A stretch of DNA of 15,550 nt from Pelotomaculum sp. (GCA_022839445.1 JALHFC010000021.1:18544-34093), one strand, 5' to 3'; counted from the first letter of the stretch, positions 7,139-14,270 are shown. Notes: a model not told the origin generated them from the letters alone. Numbers and translations are program-made.

Positions 7139-7369
7139 TTGCCGGAGTTGTGGGAGATTACCGGAGAGTATATTGTGATCAAAGCGTTGGGTAACGGAGT
7201 TACCATTATCGGGCTGACCCGGGGCAGGGATACTAAATTTCACCATTCAGAAAAATTAGATAAAAACGAGGTGATGATCGCCCAGTTTACCGAACACACA
7301 TCGGCAATTAAAATACGGGGGCCGGTGGAGGTGTTGACCAGACACGGCAGGCTGCGCTCGGATGAATAA
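7139..7369 (+). CDS. mtrB: trp RNA-binding attenuation protein (TRAP)
   Basis: 76 residues from the TTG at 7139 (a GTG at 7130 overlaps the ribosome site AGAGGTGAT and is less likely). TRAP forms an 11-subunit ring that binds tryptophan and then wraps RNA carrying GAG/UAG repeats, terminating or blocking translation of trp genes. Identity is firm: GLTRGRDTKFHHSEKLDK and AQFTEHTSAIKIRG match the Bacillus protein almost exactly. Tryptophan-pocket residues Thr32, Thr51, Thr54 and Ser55 and RNA-contact residues Lys39, Lys58 and Arg60 are all present (Bacillus numbering plus 2). In Bacillus mtrB lies behind folE (mtrA); here it stands between dnaE and the pfkA unit with its own promoter and terminator, so it appears monocistronic. 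The N-terminal tail contains a tryptophan (Trp5). Confidence 0.95.
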   Translation: MPELWEITGEYIVIKALGNGVTIIGLTRGRDTKFHHSEKLDKNEVMIAQFTEHTSAIKIRGPVEVLTRHGRLRSDE

Positions 7370-7386
7370 ACGGTCTAATTATAGTA

Positions 7387-7422
7387 GTATCCAGGGTGAA
7401 AGCTCTGGGTATACTTATTTTT
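7387..7422 (+). terminator. Rho-independent terminator after mtrB
   Basis: A 10-bp stem is formed by TATCCAGGGT (7388-7397) and GCTCTGGGTA (7402-7411), with three G-T wobbles, closed by a GAAA tetraloop. It is followed by a T-rich stretch, TTATTTTT (7415-7422). It lies 18 bases after the mtrB stop codon. Confidence 0.65.
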
Positions 7423-7498
7423 AGCTTAAAAGAGGAATAACGGAAAATGAGTAGAAAGAACTAAAGGCACGCCGAAAACCTTATAGGGGGCTTCAAAA

Positions 7499-7690
7499 AT
7501 GTGGACGGTAGTTTACATTGCGCCAAATAAAAAAGAAGCCGAAAGGCTCAAGAAGCTTCTAACGGCAGAGGGTTTCTTGGTGAAACTGAGGGTGAGCGGC
7601 CTGCCTCAAACAAGCGATTCCTGTTCAGTGGAAATCCTTGTACCTGAATCTGAGGTCCATGAGGTCATGGAAACCATTAATTCTGTTTAA
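7499..7690 (+). CDS. Small DUF2007-like putative signal-transducing protein
   Basis: 63 residues, not assigned a function. MWTVVYIAPNKKEAERLKKL then a predicted strand-helix-strand-strand-helix pattern suggests a compact ferredoxin-like (alpha-beta) fold of the DUF2007 type: 'VVYIAPN', helix 10-24, 'FLVKLRVSG', 'CSVEILVPE', helix 51-62. There is no signal peptide or membrane segment, so it is cytoplasmic. The ATG has a strong AGGGGG ribosome site 8 bases upstream. It lies 36 bases before pfkA in the same direction, so it is probably co-transcribed with pfkA and pyk; a link to glycolytic control is inference from position only. Assignment to DUF2007 rests on length and predicted fold, not on a clear motif. 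Confidence 0.7.
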   Translation: MWTVVYIAPNKKEAERLKKLLTAEGFLVKLRVSGLPQTSDSCSVEILVPESEVHEVMETINSV

Positions 7691-7726
7691 ACTAATCTAG
7701 CGAACGGTTTATAGGGGGTGTAGTCA

Positions 7727-8689
7727 TTGCAAAGGATTGCTTTGTTAACCAGTGGCGGGGACTCGCCCGGTATGAACGCCTGCATTAGGGCCGTGGTGCG
7801 CAAGGCCATTTACCACGGCCTTGAAGTTCTCGGTATAAAACGAGGGTATAATGGCTTTGTAGAGGCGGACATTGCGCCCATGAACCTTGGTTCGGTTGCG
7901 GACATTATTCTCAGGGGAGGAACAATTTTACGCACCGCCCGCTCGGACCAATTTATGAACCCCGTTGGCCGGGCCAAGGCAAATGAAAATGTTAAACGGT
8001 TTGGTATCCAGGGGCTCATTGTGATTGGGGGCGACGGATCTTTTCGGGGCGCCAAAGTATTCAACCAGGAGTATGGTCTCCCGGTGGTAGGGATACCGGG
8101 AACTATTGACAATGATATCCCCGGTACGGATCAAACCATCGGGTTTGACACTGCTGTTAGTACTGCCGTGGAAGCCATCAGCAAGATCAGGGATACGGCT
8201 ACTTCTCACGAACGTACTTTTATCATTGAGGTGATGGGAAGGCGCTGCGGCTATATTGCGCTTGCCGCCGGATTGGCCGGGGGCGCAGAGTCTATTTTGA
8301 TTCCGGAGTATCCTTTCGACTACGATGAAATCTGTGACCGGCTTATGCGGGGCTACCGCCGTGGTAAAATGCACAGTATTATCGTAGTCGCCGAAGGGGT
8401 GGCCAGCAGTCTGGAGGTGGGACGTAAAATAAGTGAGCGGACCGGCTTTGACACTAAAGTGATTATCCTGGGGCACTTGCAGCGGGGCGGTATGCCTTCC
8501 GCAACCGATGTGATCCTGGCCAGCCGCATGGGCGCCAAGGCAGTGGAATTGCTCATGGCCGGAGAAACCAAAAAACTAATCGGCGTCAGAGCAGCGCAGA
8601 TAACTGCAACCGATATAGATGACGCTCTTAGCCAGACCAAGTCTATTGACATGGAGCTATACGATCTGGCGGGTGTGCTGTCTATCTAA
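7727..8689 (+). CDS. pfkA: ATP-dependent 6-phosphofructokinase
   Basis: 320 residues, the bacterial PFK length. It phosphorylates fructose 6-phosphate to the 1,6-bisphosphate, the committed step of glycolysis; bacterial homologues are tetramers controlled by ADP and PEP. Motifs: SGGDSPGMN at residues 9-17 (ATP loop), RTARSDQF near 69-76, GGDGSFRGA at 101-109, PGTIDND at 124-130 with catalytic Asp128, EVMGRRCGYIAL at 168-179, and GHLQRGG at 249-255. Gly104 and Gly125, rather than the Asp and Lys of pyrophosphate-dependent enzymes, indicate ATP as phosphate donor. The TTG start at 7727 follows AGGGGGTG with 6-base spacing. pyk follows 58 bases after the stop, forming the glycolytic pair also seen in Bacillus. 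Confidence 0.96.
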   Translation: MQRIALLTSGGDSPGMNACIRAVVRKAIYHGLEVLGIKRGYNGFVEADIAPMNLGSVADIILRGGTILRTARSDQFMNPVGRAKANENVKRFGIQGLIVIGGDGSFRGAKVFNQEYGLPVVGIPGTIDNDIPGTDQTIGFDTAVSTAVEAISKIRDTATSHERTFIIEVMGRRCGYIALAAGLAGGAESILIPEYPFDYDEICDRLMRGYRRGKMHSIIVVAEGVASSLEVGRKISERTGFDTKVIILGHLQRGGMPSATDVILASRMGAKAVELLMAGETKKLIGVRAAQITATDIDDALSQTKSIDMELYDLAGVLSI

Positions 8690-8734
8690 CGTTAGGTTGC
8701 GCAAAGGAAACTGTTATACGGGCAGTTTCATTTT

Positions 8735-8740
8735 AGGAGG
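8735..8740 (+). promoter_or_regulatory. Ribosome binding site that decides the TTG start of pyk
   Basis: A perfect AGGAGG. It is only 1 base from the ATG at 8742 but 7 bases from the in-frame TTG at 8748. The TTG gives MRRTKIVCTIGPAS, the same start point as the Bacillus pyruvate kinase. Confidence 0.7.
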
Positions 8741-8747
8741 GATGGAC

Positions 8748-10502
8748 TTGCGCAGGACCAAGATTGTTTGTACTATAGGCCCTGCCAGTGATAGTGAGGA
8801 AACTTTAAAGAATCTTCTCATGGCCGGTATGAATGTAGCCCGCCTGAATTTTTCGCACGGTACGCAAGAGGAGCACGGGCGGCGTATAGCGGCCATCCGC
8901 CGGGTAGCGGAGGAAACTGGCAAAAATGTGGCAATTATGCTTGACACCAGGGGGCCGGAGATTCGCCTGGGCTATTTTAAAGAAGAACCTGTTCACCTGG
9001 AGGAAGGAGCCCAGGTGACACTAACTACTGATGCTATCGAAGGTGATAAGCAGAGGATACCCGTTACCCATAAGGGACTGCCGGAGGATGTCCGGGAAGG
9101 GGACACCATCTTAATCGATGACGGACTGGTGGAACTAAGAGTCCTGTCCGCTACAAAGACGGAGATAAATTGCCTGGTTGGAAATGGCGGTGAATTGACC
9201 AGTCAAAAAGGTGTTAATGTGCCGGGGGTGGTGATCAGTCTACCGGCAGTCACTCAGAAGGATATCGAGGATATACAATTCGGCATCGAACAAAATGTTA
9301 ATTTTATTGCCGCCTCATTTGTCAGAAAGCCTGCCGATATTCTGTCAATACGGCATATCCTGGAAAAGGCCGGCGCTTGTATCGATATCATCGCCAAGAT
9401 AGAGAACAGAAGGGCGGTCAGCAACCTGGACGATATCATCAAGGTTTCGGACGGGATTATGGTGGCCAGGGGGGACCTGGGGGTGGAAATACACCCGGAG
9501 GAAGTCCCCCTAGTACAAAAAGAGATTATCGAAAAGTGCAACCGGGCAGGTAAGCCGGTAGTGATTGCCACACAGATGCTGGAATCCATGATCCATAACC
9601 CCCGTCCCACCAGAGCGGAAGCCAGCGATGTAGCAAACGCCATATTTGACGGAACCGACGCCGTAATGCTTTCCGGTGAAACCGCTATTGGGAAGTATCC
9701 TGTAGAGTCGGTGGAAACAATGGCCAGGATTGCCGGGCGCACGGAAGTTGCGTTGCACTTTGAGCAGGCGCTAGGCAGAAAAAGAGTAGCTTCGCGCGGG
9801 AAAACGGTACCCGACGCCATCAGTTTCGCTACCTGCGCCATAGCCCAGAATCTCGGCGCGGCGGCCATTATCAGCTCTACCGAGTCCGGGCATACGGCCA
9901 GAATGGTTTCCAAGTACCGGCCGCGAGCGCCAATTATAGCTGTTACACCACATGAAGGTGTGATGCGGAAGTTGGCCTTGTCGTGGGGAGTTCAACCGCT
10001 GCTGTCTACAGTTCAAAACAATACGGATGGTATGATGACCGCGGCGATAGAGGCTTCTTTAACCGCAGGTTTAATTAAAGGAGGCAACCTTGTGGTATTC
10101 ACTGCCGGAGTACCCATTGGAGTCAAGGGGACGACAAACCTAATCAGGGTCTATACTGTCGGGGATATCGTGGCCAGAGGGACCGGTATTGGACATAGCG
10201 CGGTGACAGGTACTGTGAGGATTATTCATGATTCTTGGGACGCGCCGGATATTATGGAGGAAGGTGATATCCTGGTAGCTCCGGCAACTGACAGCGAATT
10301 CATTCCTTTTATGAAGAAGGCCGGGGCAGTGATAACTGAAGTAGGCGGCATTACCTCTCATGCCGTTATTGTCTGCCTTGAGTACGGTATCCCGGTTGTC
10401 GTCGGGGTTGAGGCGGCCACCGATATCCTTACCGACGGTGAGATTGTAACTGTTGACGGGCGCCGGGGGTTGATCTTTAGCGGCGCGGCTAGGGTGCTAT
10501 AA
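8748..10502 (+). CDS. pyk: Pyruvate kinase with C-terminal PEP-utiliser-like domain
   Basis: 584 residues from TTG 8748. It converts phosphoenolpyruvate and ADP to pyruvate and ATP. The catalytic barrel and B domain (1 to about 345) carry RLNFSHG at 32-38, LDTRGPEIR at 65-73, AKIEN with catalytic Lys217, ARGDLGVEI at 240-248 and TQMLESM at 275-281. The C domain follows (about 355-475). A further C-terminal domain of about 100 residues (485-584) contains GGITSHA (533-539), the Thr-Ser-His motif of PEP-utilising mobile domains. This extra domain is typical of Bacillus/Geobacillus and other Firmicutes enzymes and absent from E. coli ones; its His (538) has no proven catalytic role there. The open frame continues upstream into pfkA to 8619, but that part does not resemble the family and is not translated here in my view. 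Confidence 0.96.
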   Translation: MRRTKIVCTIGPASDSEETLKNLLMAGMNVARLNFSHGTQEEHGRRIAAIRRVAEETGKNVAIMLDTRGPEIRLGYFKEEPVHLEEGAQVTLTTDAIEGDKQRIPVTHKGLPEDVREGDTILIDDGLVELRVLSATKTEINCLVGNGGELTSQKGVNVPGVVISLPAVTQKDIEDIQFGIEQNVNFIAASFVRKPADILSIRHILEKAGACIDIIAKIENRRAVSNLDDIIKVSDGIMVARGDLGVEIHPEEVPLVQKEIIEKCNRAGKPVVIATQMLESMIHNPRPTRAEASDVANAIFDGTDAVMLSGETAIGKYPVESVETMARIAGRTEVALHFEQALGRKRVASRGKTVPDAISFATCAIAQNLGAAAIISSTESGHTARMVSKYRPRAPIIAVTPHEGVMRKLALSWGVQPLLSTVQNNTDGMMTAAIEASLTAGLIKGGNLVVFTAGVPIGVKGTTNLIRVYTVGDIVARGTGIGHSAVTGTVRIIHDSWDAPDIMEEGDILVAPATDSEFIPFMKKAGAVITEVGGITSHAVIVCLEYGIPVVVGVEAATDILTDGEIVTVDGRRGLIFSGAARVL

Positions 10503-10558
10503 TAATAATTTTTAAATATTTACCATTATTTAAGCAATTATTATAAGTGATTAGAGGT

Positions 10559-10587
10559 TTTACATAAATCCTTCTATAAGTTATAAT
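10559..10587 (+). promoter_or_regulatory. Sigma-A-type promoter of the ECF transporter operon
   Basis: TTTACA (10559-10564, 5 of 6 matches) and a perfect TATAAT (10582-10587) are spaced by exactly 17 bases. The surrounding DNA is very AT-rich. Transcription would start near 10594, only about 15 bases before a terminator-like hairpin. Confidence 0.7.
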
Positions 10588-10608
10588 AAAATAAAATTTT
10601 ATGCTTTT

Positions 10609-10635
10609 CCCGGTTCTTTTTGGCTGGGATTTTTT
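10609..10635 (+). terminator. Terminator-like hairpin between pyk and the ECF operon (possible attenuator)
   Basis: CCCGG (10609-10613) pairs with CTGGG (10624-10628), including one G-T wobble. The loop is ten bases, and a run of six T (10630-10635) follows one base after the stem. It may end pyk transcription. Because a good promoter lies between pyk and this hairpin, it would also cut short transcripts started at that promoter. The stem is short, so strength is uncertain. Confidence 0.5.
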
Positions 10636-10679
10636 GTGTCATATTATTATACTATTTAAATCAAAGAGGTAAAGCCGGT

Positions 10680-11117
10680 ATGTCGTTAAATAAAAAAATA
10701 ATTATCGGCATTAGCATTATTTTAATGATTGTCGCTGCTTCCTACCTGCTTGAAAACGCATCTAAAGAGCGGGGGTTGAGTGCGGGCAAGGTGATCAAAG
10801 TGCTGGATAACAATGAACTTGCTGCCTATATGGGTGTTGATGTGATCAGGTATTTAAACGAGCAGGAATTCCCCGGCGCCCCGGACTCAAAAGGGCCTAC
10901 CCTGCTGTATGTTATGGGCGCTGCAGGTATAAGCGAGTTCAATCAGGTTGAAATCAAAGGACTGGGCGACGGCGCCGTCTTTAGGGCCGGTAAGGATGAA
11001 GTTAACAGGGACTATATTTTATGCGTTACAAATCAGGGAACGGTGAATTTAATAAATAAAAATAATTACCGGTATATCCTGGTTGAAAACGTCAGTGAAA
11101 TCAATAAAATTAACTGA
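10680..11117 (+). CDS. Membrane-anchored extracytoplasmic protein, first gene of ECF operon
   Basis: 145 residues from the ATG at 10680, with AAAGAGGT 9 bases upstream; the frame is open earlier but that part lacks a ribosome site. Residues 1-5 are basic, and 6-24 (IIIGISIILMIVAASYLL) form a single membrane anchor or uncleaved signal, leaving about 120 residues outside the cell. The soluble part has an alpha-beta pattern: GPTLLYVMGAAGI, then QVEIKGLGDGAVFRAGKDEV, then DYILCVTNQG. By eye this loosely recalls the small molybdopterin-oxidoreductase-like (SUOX-type) fold used in some accessory proteins, but this is a weak resemblance and no cofactor ligand is evident. It is 16 bases upstream of the S component and probably a substrate-capturing or stabilising accessory subunit of the transporter (inference from context). 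Confidence 0.7.
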   Translation: MSLNKKIIIGISIILMIVAASYLLENASKERGLSAGKVIKVLDNNELAAYMGVDVIRYLNEQEFPGAPDSKGPTLLYVMGAAGISEFNQVEIKGLGDGAVFRAGKDEVNRDYILCVTNQGTVNLINKNNYRYILVENVSEINKIN

Positions 11118-11133
11118 TTAAGAGGTAACTGCA

Positions 11134-11715
11134 GTGGCTCGCACAGCAAAAAACGAAGAAAAAAACCCGGTGTCAATATCAGAAAAGTTCATTTTCAGAC
11201 TGGGCCTGGCCGATGTGCTGAGATTGACCATGTTTGGGACCCTCATATCGATAACCAAGGACATAACGAGGATACCCCTGCATTTGCCGGGACACACCAG
11301 TATTTACTGGATGGGGATCCTGGTTCTGGGCAAGGGGCTGATTCCCAAATTCGGCGCCGGTATGATCATGGGCGCTGTTTCAGGTATTCTTGCCGTGCTG
11401 CTGGGGCTGGGCAAGGAAGGCGTGTTTGTGTTTTTCAAATATTTTGTTCCAGGCTTACTGTTGGATTTTCTTTCTCCCTTATTTTACAACAAACTGGAAA
11501 ACCCGTTAGTCGGGGCTATCTGCGGAACGCTGACCAGCTTGTCGAAGTTGCTCGTAAACCTGGTTTTGGGGATACTGCTTAAATTTCCGATGGGCTTTAT
11601 AGCTTTGGGGCTAGGCTTTGCCTCGGTTTCCCACACATTGTTCGGTGCGGCGGGGGGGCTTATCGCTTCGGTTTTAATCAAGCGCTTAAGACCCAGGTTG
11701 TCGAGTTGGGAGTAG
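11134..11715 (+). CDS. ECF transporter S component (substrate-binding membrane protein), substrate unknown
   Basis: 193 residues from GTG 11134, with AGAGGT 7 bases upstream. After a short charged N-terminus it is almost wholly hydrophobic, with about six membrane segments (roughly 28-45, 52-70, 73-93, 97-117, 123-148, 155-182). This is the size and topology of ECF S components, which bind vitamins or metal ions and hand them through the T component. The small glycine/alanine-rich segment GLADVLRLTMFGTLISI near the N-terminus could be the helix that contacts the T protein. Notable conserved-looking residues are His50, His54 and Trp59 (in LHLPGHTSIYWMG) and His167, candidates for ligand contact. 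It does not clearly match CbiM, BioY, ThiT, RibU or YkoE as far as I can recall, so the substrate is left open. Two ATPases and a T component follow. Confidence 0.75.
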   Translation: MARTAKNEEKNPVSISEKFIFRLGLADVLRLTMFGTLISITKDITRIPLHLPGHTSIYWMGILVLGKGLIPKFGAGMIMGAVSGILAVLLGLGKEGVFVFFKYFVPGLLLDFLSPLFYNKLENPLVGAICGTLTSLSKLLVNLVLGILLKFPMGFIALGLGFASVSHTLFGAAGGLIASVLIKRLRPRLSSWE

Positions 11716-11776
11716 AGTAAGTTTAAGGCCGGCTCCGCGTCAAATACAAATATGACCTGTTGTGAGGAGAATGGTT

Positions 11777-12613
11777 GTGGCGGCGGGCAGTATTGAGCTC
11801 ATTAACGTTACAAAAGAATATGCAACCGGCCGCTCTCACAAAAAGTGCGCTCTGGATAATATAACTTTGACCATTAACCAGGGTGAATTCGTCGGGCTGG
11901 TGGGGATGAACGGGTCGGGAAAATCCACACTGGCCCGCCTTATTAACGGCCTGATACTGCCTACCGCCGGCAAAGTATTCGTAAACGGGATAGACACGGC
12001 CGACAGAAAATCAATAATCGAGATCAGGCGTCATGTGGGCATGGTTTTTCAAAATCCCGACAACCAGATTGTCAGCCCCATCGTGGAGGAAGATGTCGCC
12101 TTCGGCCCCGAGAACCTGGGGTGTTACGCCGACGAAGTGAAAGAGAGAATTGATTGGGCGCTGCAGGCTACCGGCATGGATGAATTACGCCACCACGCTC
12201 CCTACCTGCTTTCCGGCGGCCAAAAACAGAAAGTGGCTATTGCGGCGGCCCTGTCCATGAGACCTGACTACCTGATTTTAGACGAACCCACATCAATGCT
12301 GGATCCAGGAGGTAAATACGATCTCATCGAAAATTTAAAAATGTTGAATGAAAAATACGGGATAACAGTTATGTTAATTTCTCACCATATGGAAGATGTC
12401 GTCCATGCGGATCGCTTAATCGTACTCGATCAAGGCCAAATTTATCTGGAAGGGACGCCAAGGGAAGTATTTTCATCGGAAAACTTTTTCAGTGCAGGTT
12501 TTAAGCCGCCTGGAATTGTCCAGTTAGTCAGCAACTTAAGAAAGCGCGGCCATATGATCGACGAAAATATAATTACCGTGCAGCAAATGGTGGAATATAT
12601 ATGCCGGTTATAG
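11777..12613 (+). CDS. ecfA: ECF transporter ATPase, first of two
   Basis: 278 residues from GTG 11777, which is 7 bases after GAGGAG; GTG 11762 and ATG 11771 in the same frame lie before or on top of that site. It is an ABC-type nucleotide-binding subunit of an energy-coupling factor module, cytoplasmic face. Walker A is GMNGSGKST at 43-51 (Lys49), the Q-loop is FQNPDNQ with Gln92, the signature LSGGQ is at 145-149, Walker B is LILDEP with Asp169 and catalytic Glu170, and the switch His203 is in ISHHMED. FQNPDNQ and the C-terminal helical extension (after about 230) are typical of CbiO/EcfA proteins rather than other ABC families. All catalytic residues are intact. Its last 13 bases overlap the next ATPase gene. 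Confidence 0.93.
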   Translation: MAAGSIELINVTKEYATGRSHKKCALDNITLTINQGEFVGLVGMNGSGKSTLARLINGLILPTAGKVFVNGIDTADRKSIIEIRRHVGMVFQNPDNQIVSPIVEEDVAFGPENLGCYADEVKERIDWALQATGMDELRHHAPYLLSGGQKQKVAIAAALSMRPDYLILDEPTSMLDPGGKYDLIENLKMLNEKYGITVMLISHHMEDVVHADRLIVLDQGQIYLEGTPREVFSSENFFSAGFKPPGIVQLVSNLRKRGHMIDENIITVQQMVEYICRL

Positions 12614-13464
12614 AGGTAAAAGATTTAAGCTATACTTATTGCCCCGGCGCCCCCTATGAAAAGAAGGCCCTTGACGGCGTCACCCTGTCGGTAAAGCGGG
12701 GTGAATTTATGGGTATAGTGGGCGCCAACGGCTCCGGTAAGTCGACCCTGATCCAGCATTTTAACGGGTTACTGTGTCCGGACGGGGGAAAAGTGATAAT
12801 TTGCGGCCAGGATACCTCAGTTAAACAGCGCCGGGACGAGTTGTGGAAAAAAGTTGGCCTGGTATTCCAGTATCCCGAGCAGCAGCTTTTTGAGGCCACG
12901 GTGTTTGAAGATGTATCATACGGCCCCAGAAACCTCGGTCTCGGCCCCCGGGAGATCAGGATCAGGACGGAAGACGCCCTGAAGAAAGTAGGCCTTGAGC
13001 CGGAATCGATCGCCGATCTCCCCCCGATTTGCCTTAGCGGTGGCCTGCGCAGGCGGGTGGCGATAGCAGGTGTGCTGGCCATGCAACCCGAGGTGTTGGT
13101 TTTGGACGAACCGACAGCCGGCCTGGACCCTTTGGGCCGGGACATGATCCTCAATCTGATCAAAAAGCTGCAGCAGGAGGATCGCACAACCATAGTAATG
13201 GTATCTCACAGTTTGAGGGAACTGCTTACCCTGGCCGATCGGATCGCTGTTTTGGAAAATGGGAAGCTGGTTGCAACCGGAAGCCCAAAAGAAGTATTGC
13301 ATCAAAAAGACTTTCTGGCTCTGCCCGGTATCATAATGCCCGACTACCTGCAATTGATCCATGCCCTGGCGGGGCGCGGGAAAAAAGTTAATACCGGGAT
13401 CAGCGCCATGGCAGAGGCCGAGTTGGAGATAGACAGGCTTCTCAAGGAGATATGCGGCAAATGA
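12601..13464 (+). CDS. ecfA: ECF transporter ATPase, second of two (altered signature motif)
   Basis: 287 residues from ATG 12601, overlapping the previous gene by 13 bases, which favours a 1:1 ratio of the two ATPases. Walker A GANGSGKST is at 41-49 (Lys47), the Q-loop is FQYPEQQ with Gln90, Walker B is LVLDEP with Asp169 and Glu170, and the switch His203 is in VSHSLRE. The C-terminal region (about 235-287) is the ECF dimerisation extension. The ABC signature reads LSGGL at 145-149, with Leu149 in place of the usual Gln, while the following RRRVAIAG matches the family. This asymmetry with the first ATPase suggests one standard and one non-standard composite ATP site. The next gene overlaps the stop (ATGA). 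Confidence 0.93.
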   Translation: MPVIEVKDLSYTYCPGAPYEKKALDGVTLSVKRGEFMGIVGANGSGKSTLIQHFNGLLCPDGGKVIICGQDTSVKQRRDELWKKVGLVFQYPEQQLFEATVFEDVSYGPRNLGLGPREIRIRTEDALKKVGLEPESIADLPPICLSGGLRRRVAIAGVLAMQPEVLVLDEPTAGLDPLGRDMILNLIKKLQQEDRTTIVMVSHSLRELLTLADRIAVLENGKLVATGSPKEVLHQKDFLALPGIIMPDYLQLIHALAGRGKKVNTGISAMAEAELEIDRLLKEICGK

Positions 13465-14249
13465 AAGGGTTAAAACTGGGCCAGTTCGTACGCGGTAATT
13501 CCATCATACATCAACTGGACCCCAGGACCAAAATAATAGTCTGTCTGGTCGTTATTTTTTCAATATTAATTAATTATAAGTGGTACGTTATTTTGCTGAA
13601 TATGTCGCTGATTGCGGCGGTGATTATTCTGTCCCGGATCGAGCCGGCAAAAATTCTTCGCAGTTTGCGCAAGCTCAGGTATTTGTTTCTGCTCACATTT
13701 ATTTTCCAGTCAATTCTCACTTCAGGCGAGCCGCTGTTTCATGTGGGTAGCGTTTATGTTACCAGGGAGGGTGTATCTCTGGGCGTATCGACGATCTTTC
13801 GCCTGATGATTCTATATTTGTGCTCTACCTTGCTGACCATGACCACGTCGCCGCTGAAGCTGGCATCGGGCATCGAATCGCTGTTTGCGCCGCTGCGCCG
13901 CTTGAGAATCCCGGTTCACCAGTTCTCTATGCTAATCAGCGCCGCTTTGAGGTTTATACCGACTATTATAGAAGAGGCGCAGATCTTGACCCGGGCCCAG
14001 AGGTCGCGGGGCGCTCAGTTCAATTCACCGAGTGTAATAGTACGGATAAAAAGCATGGCGGCGGTACTCATCCCGTTACTGGCGGCCTCCCTGCAGAGGG
14101 CCGACGATCTGGCCGCCGCTATGGAAAGCCGGTGCTACACCGGCGGCTCCAATCAAATCAGAATCAGCAAATTGCGTTTCGGAAAAAAAGACAAGCTGGC
14201 GCTTGGATTAGTTTCACTGGTTTTTCTGGTATTTGTTTTTTGCATTTAA
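13461..14249 (+). CDS. ecfT: ECF transporter T component (transmembrane coupling protein)
   Basis: 262 residues from ATG 13461, which forms an ATGA overlap with the stop of the second ATPase. The in-frame ATG 13452 is only 2 bases from the AAGGAG site and adds three residues. The start MKGLKLGQFVRGNSIIHQLD is typical of CbiQ/EcfT proteins (short amphipathic lead then HxLDPRTK). Membrane segments are seen at about 24-60 (two), 74-90, 108-128 and 245-262. The two coupling motifs that dock onto the ATPases are present: AQRSRGA at 179-185 and MESRCYTGG at 221-229, both close to the family forms. It joins the S component to the ATPase pair. It lacks features specific to cobalt or nickel CbiQ that would reveal the substrate. 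Confidence 0.92.
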   Translation: MKGLKLGQFVRGNSIIHQLDPRTKIIVCLVVIFSILINYKWYVILLNMSLIAAVIILSRIEPAKILRSLRKLRYLFLLTFIFQSILTSGEPLFHVGSVYVTREGVSLGVSTIFRLMILYLCSTLLTMTTSPLKLASGIESLFAPLRRLRIPVHQFSMLISAALRFIPTIIEEAQILTRAQRSRGAQFNSPSVIVRIKSMAAVLIPLLAASLQRADDLAAAMESRCYTGGSNQIRISKLRFGKKDKLALGLVSLVFLVFVFCI

Positions 14250-14270
14250 AAAGGGGGAGGGTGCCAAATT

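Noticed and set aside
7447..7464. Five-codon frame MSRKN with an AGAGGA 10 bases upstream, before the small DUF2007-like gene
   Set aside because: Too short to support; no Trp/Leu-type regulatory codons and no alternative hairpins evident.
7928..8476. Long minus-strand open frame (182 codons) inside pfkA
   Set aside because: Antisense shadow of a strongly conserved gene; no recognisable protein.
8619..8747. Upstream extension of the pyruvate kinase frame into pfkA
   Set aside because: It overlaps the end of pfkA, has no family similarity, and the AGGAGG at 8735-8740 fixes the start at 8748.
9254..9913. Long minus-strand open frame (219 codons) inside pyk
   Set aside because: Antisense shadow of a conserved coding sequence; composition reflects the complement of the pyk codons.
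10501..10546. AT-rich inverted repeat (ATAATAATT / AATTATTAT) after pyk
   Set aside because: Very AT-rich with a long loop, so chance pairing is likely and stability low.
10620..10679. Upstream extension of the first ECF-operon gene
   Set aside because: It would begin inside the terminator-like hairpin; the AAAGAGGT site fits the ATG at 10680.
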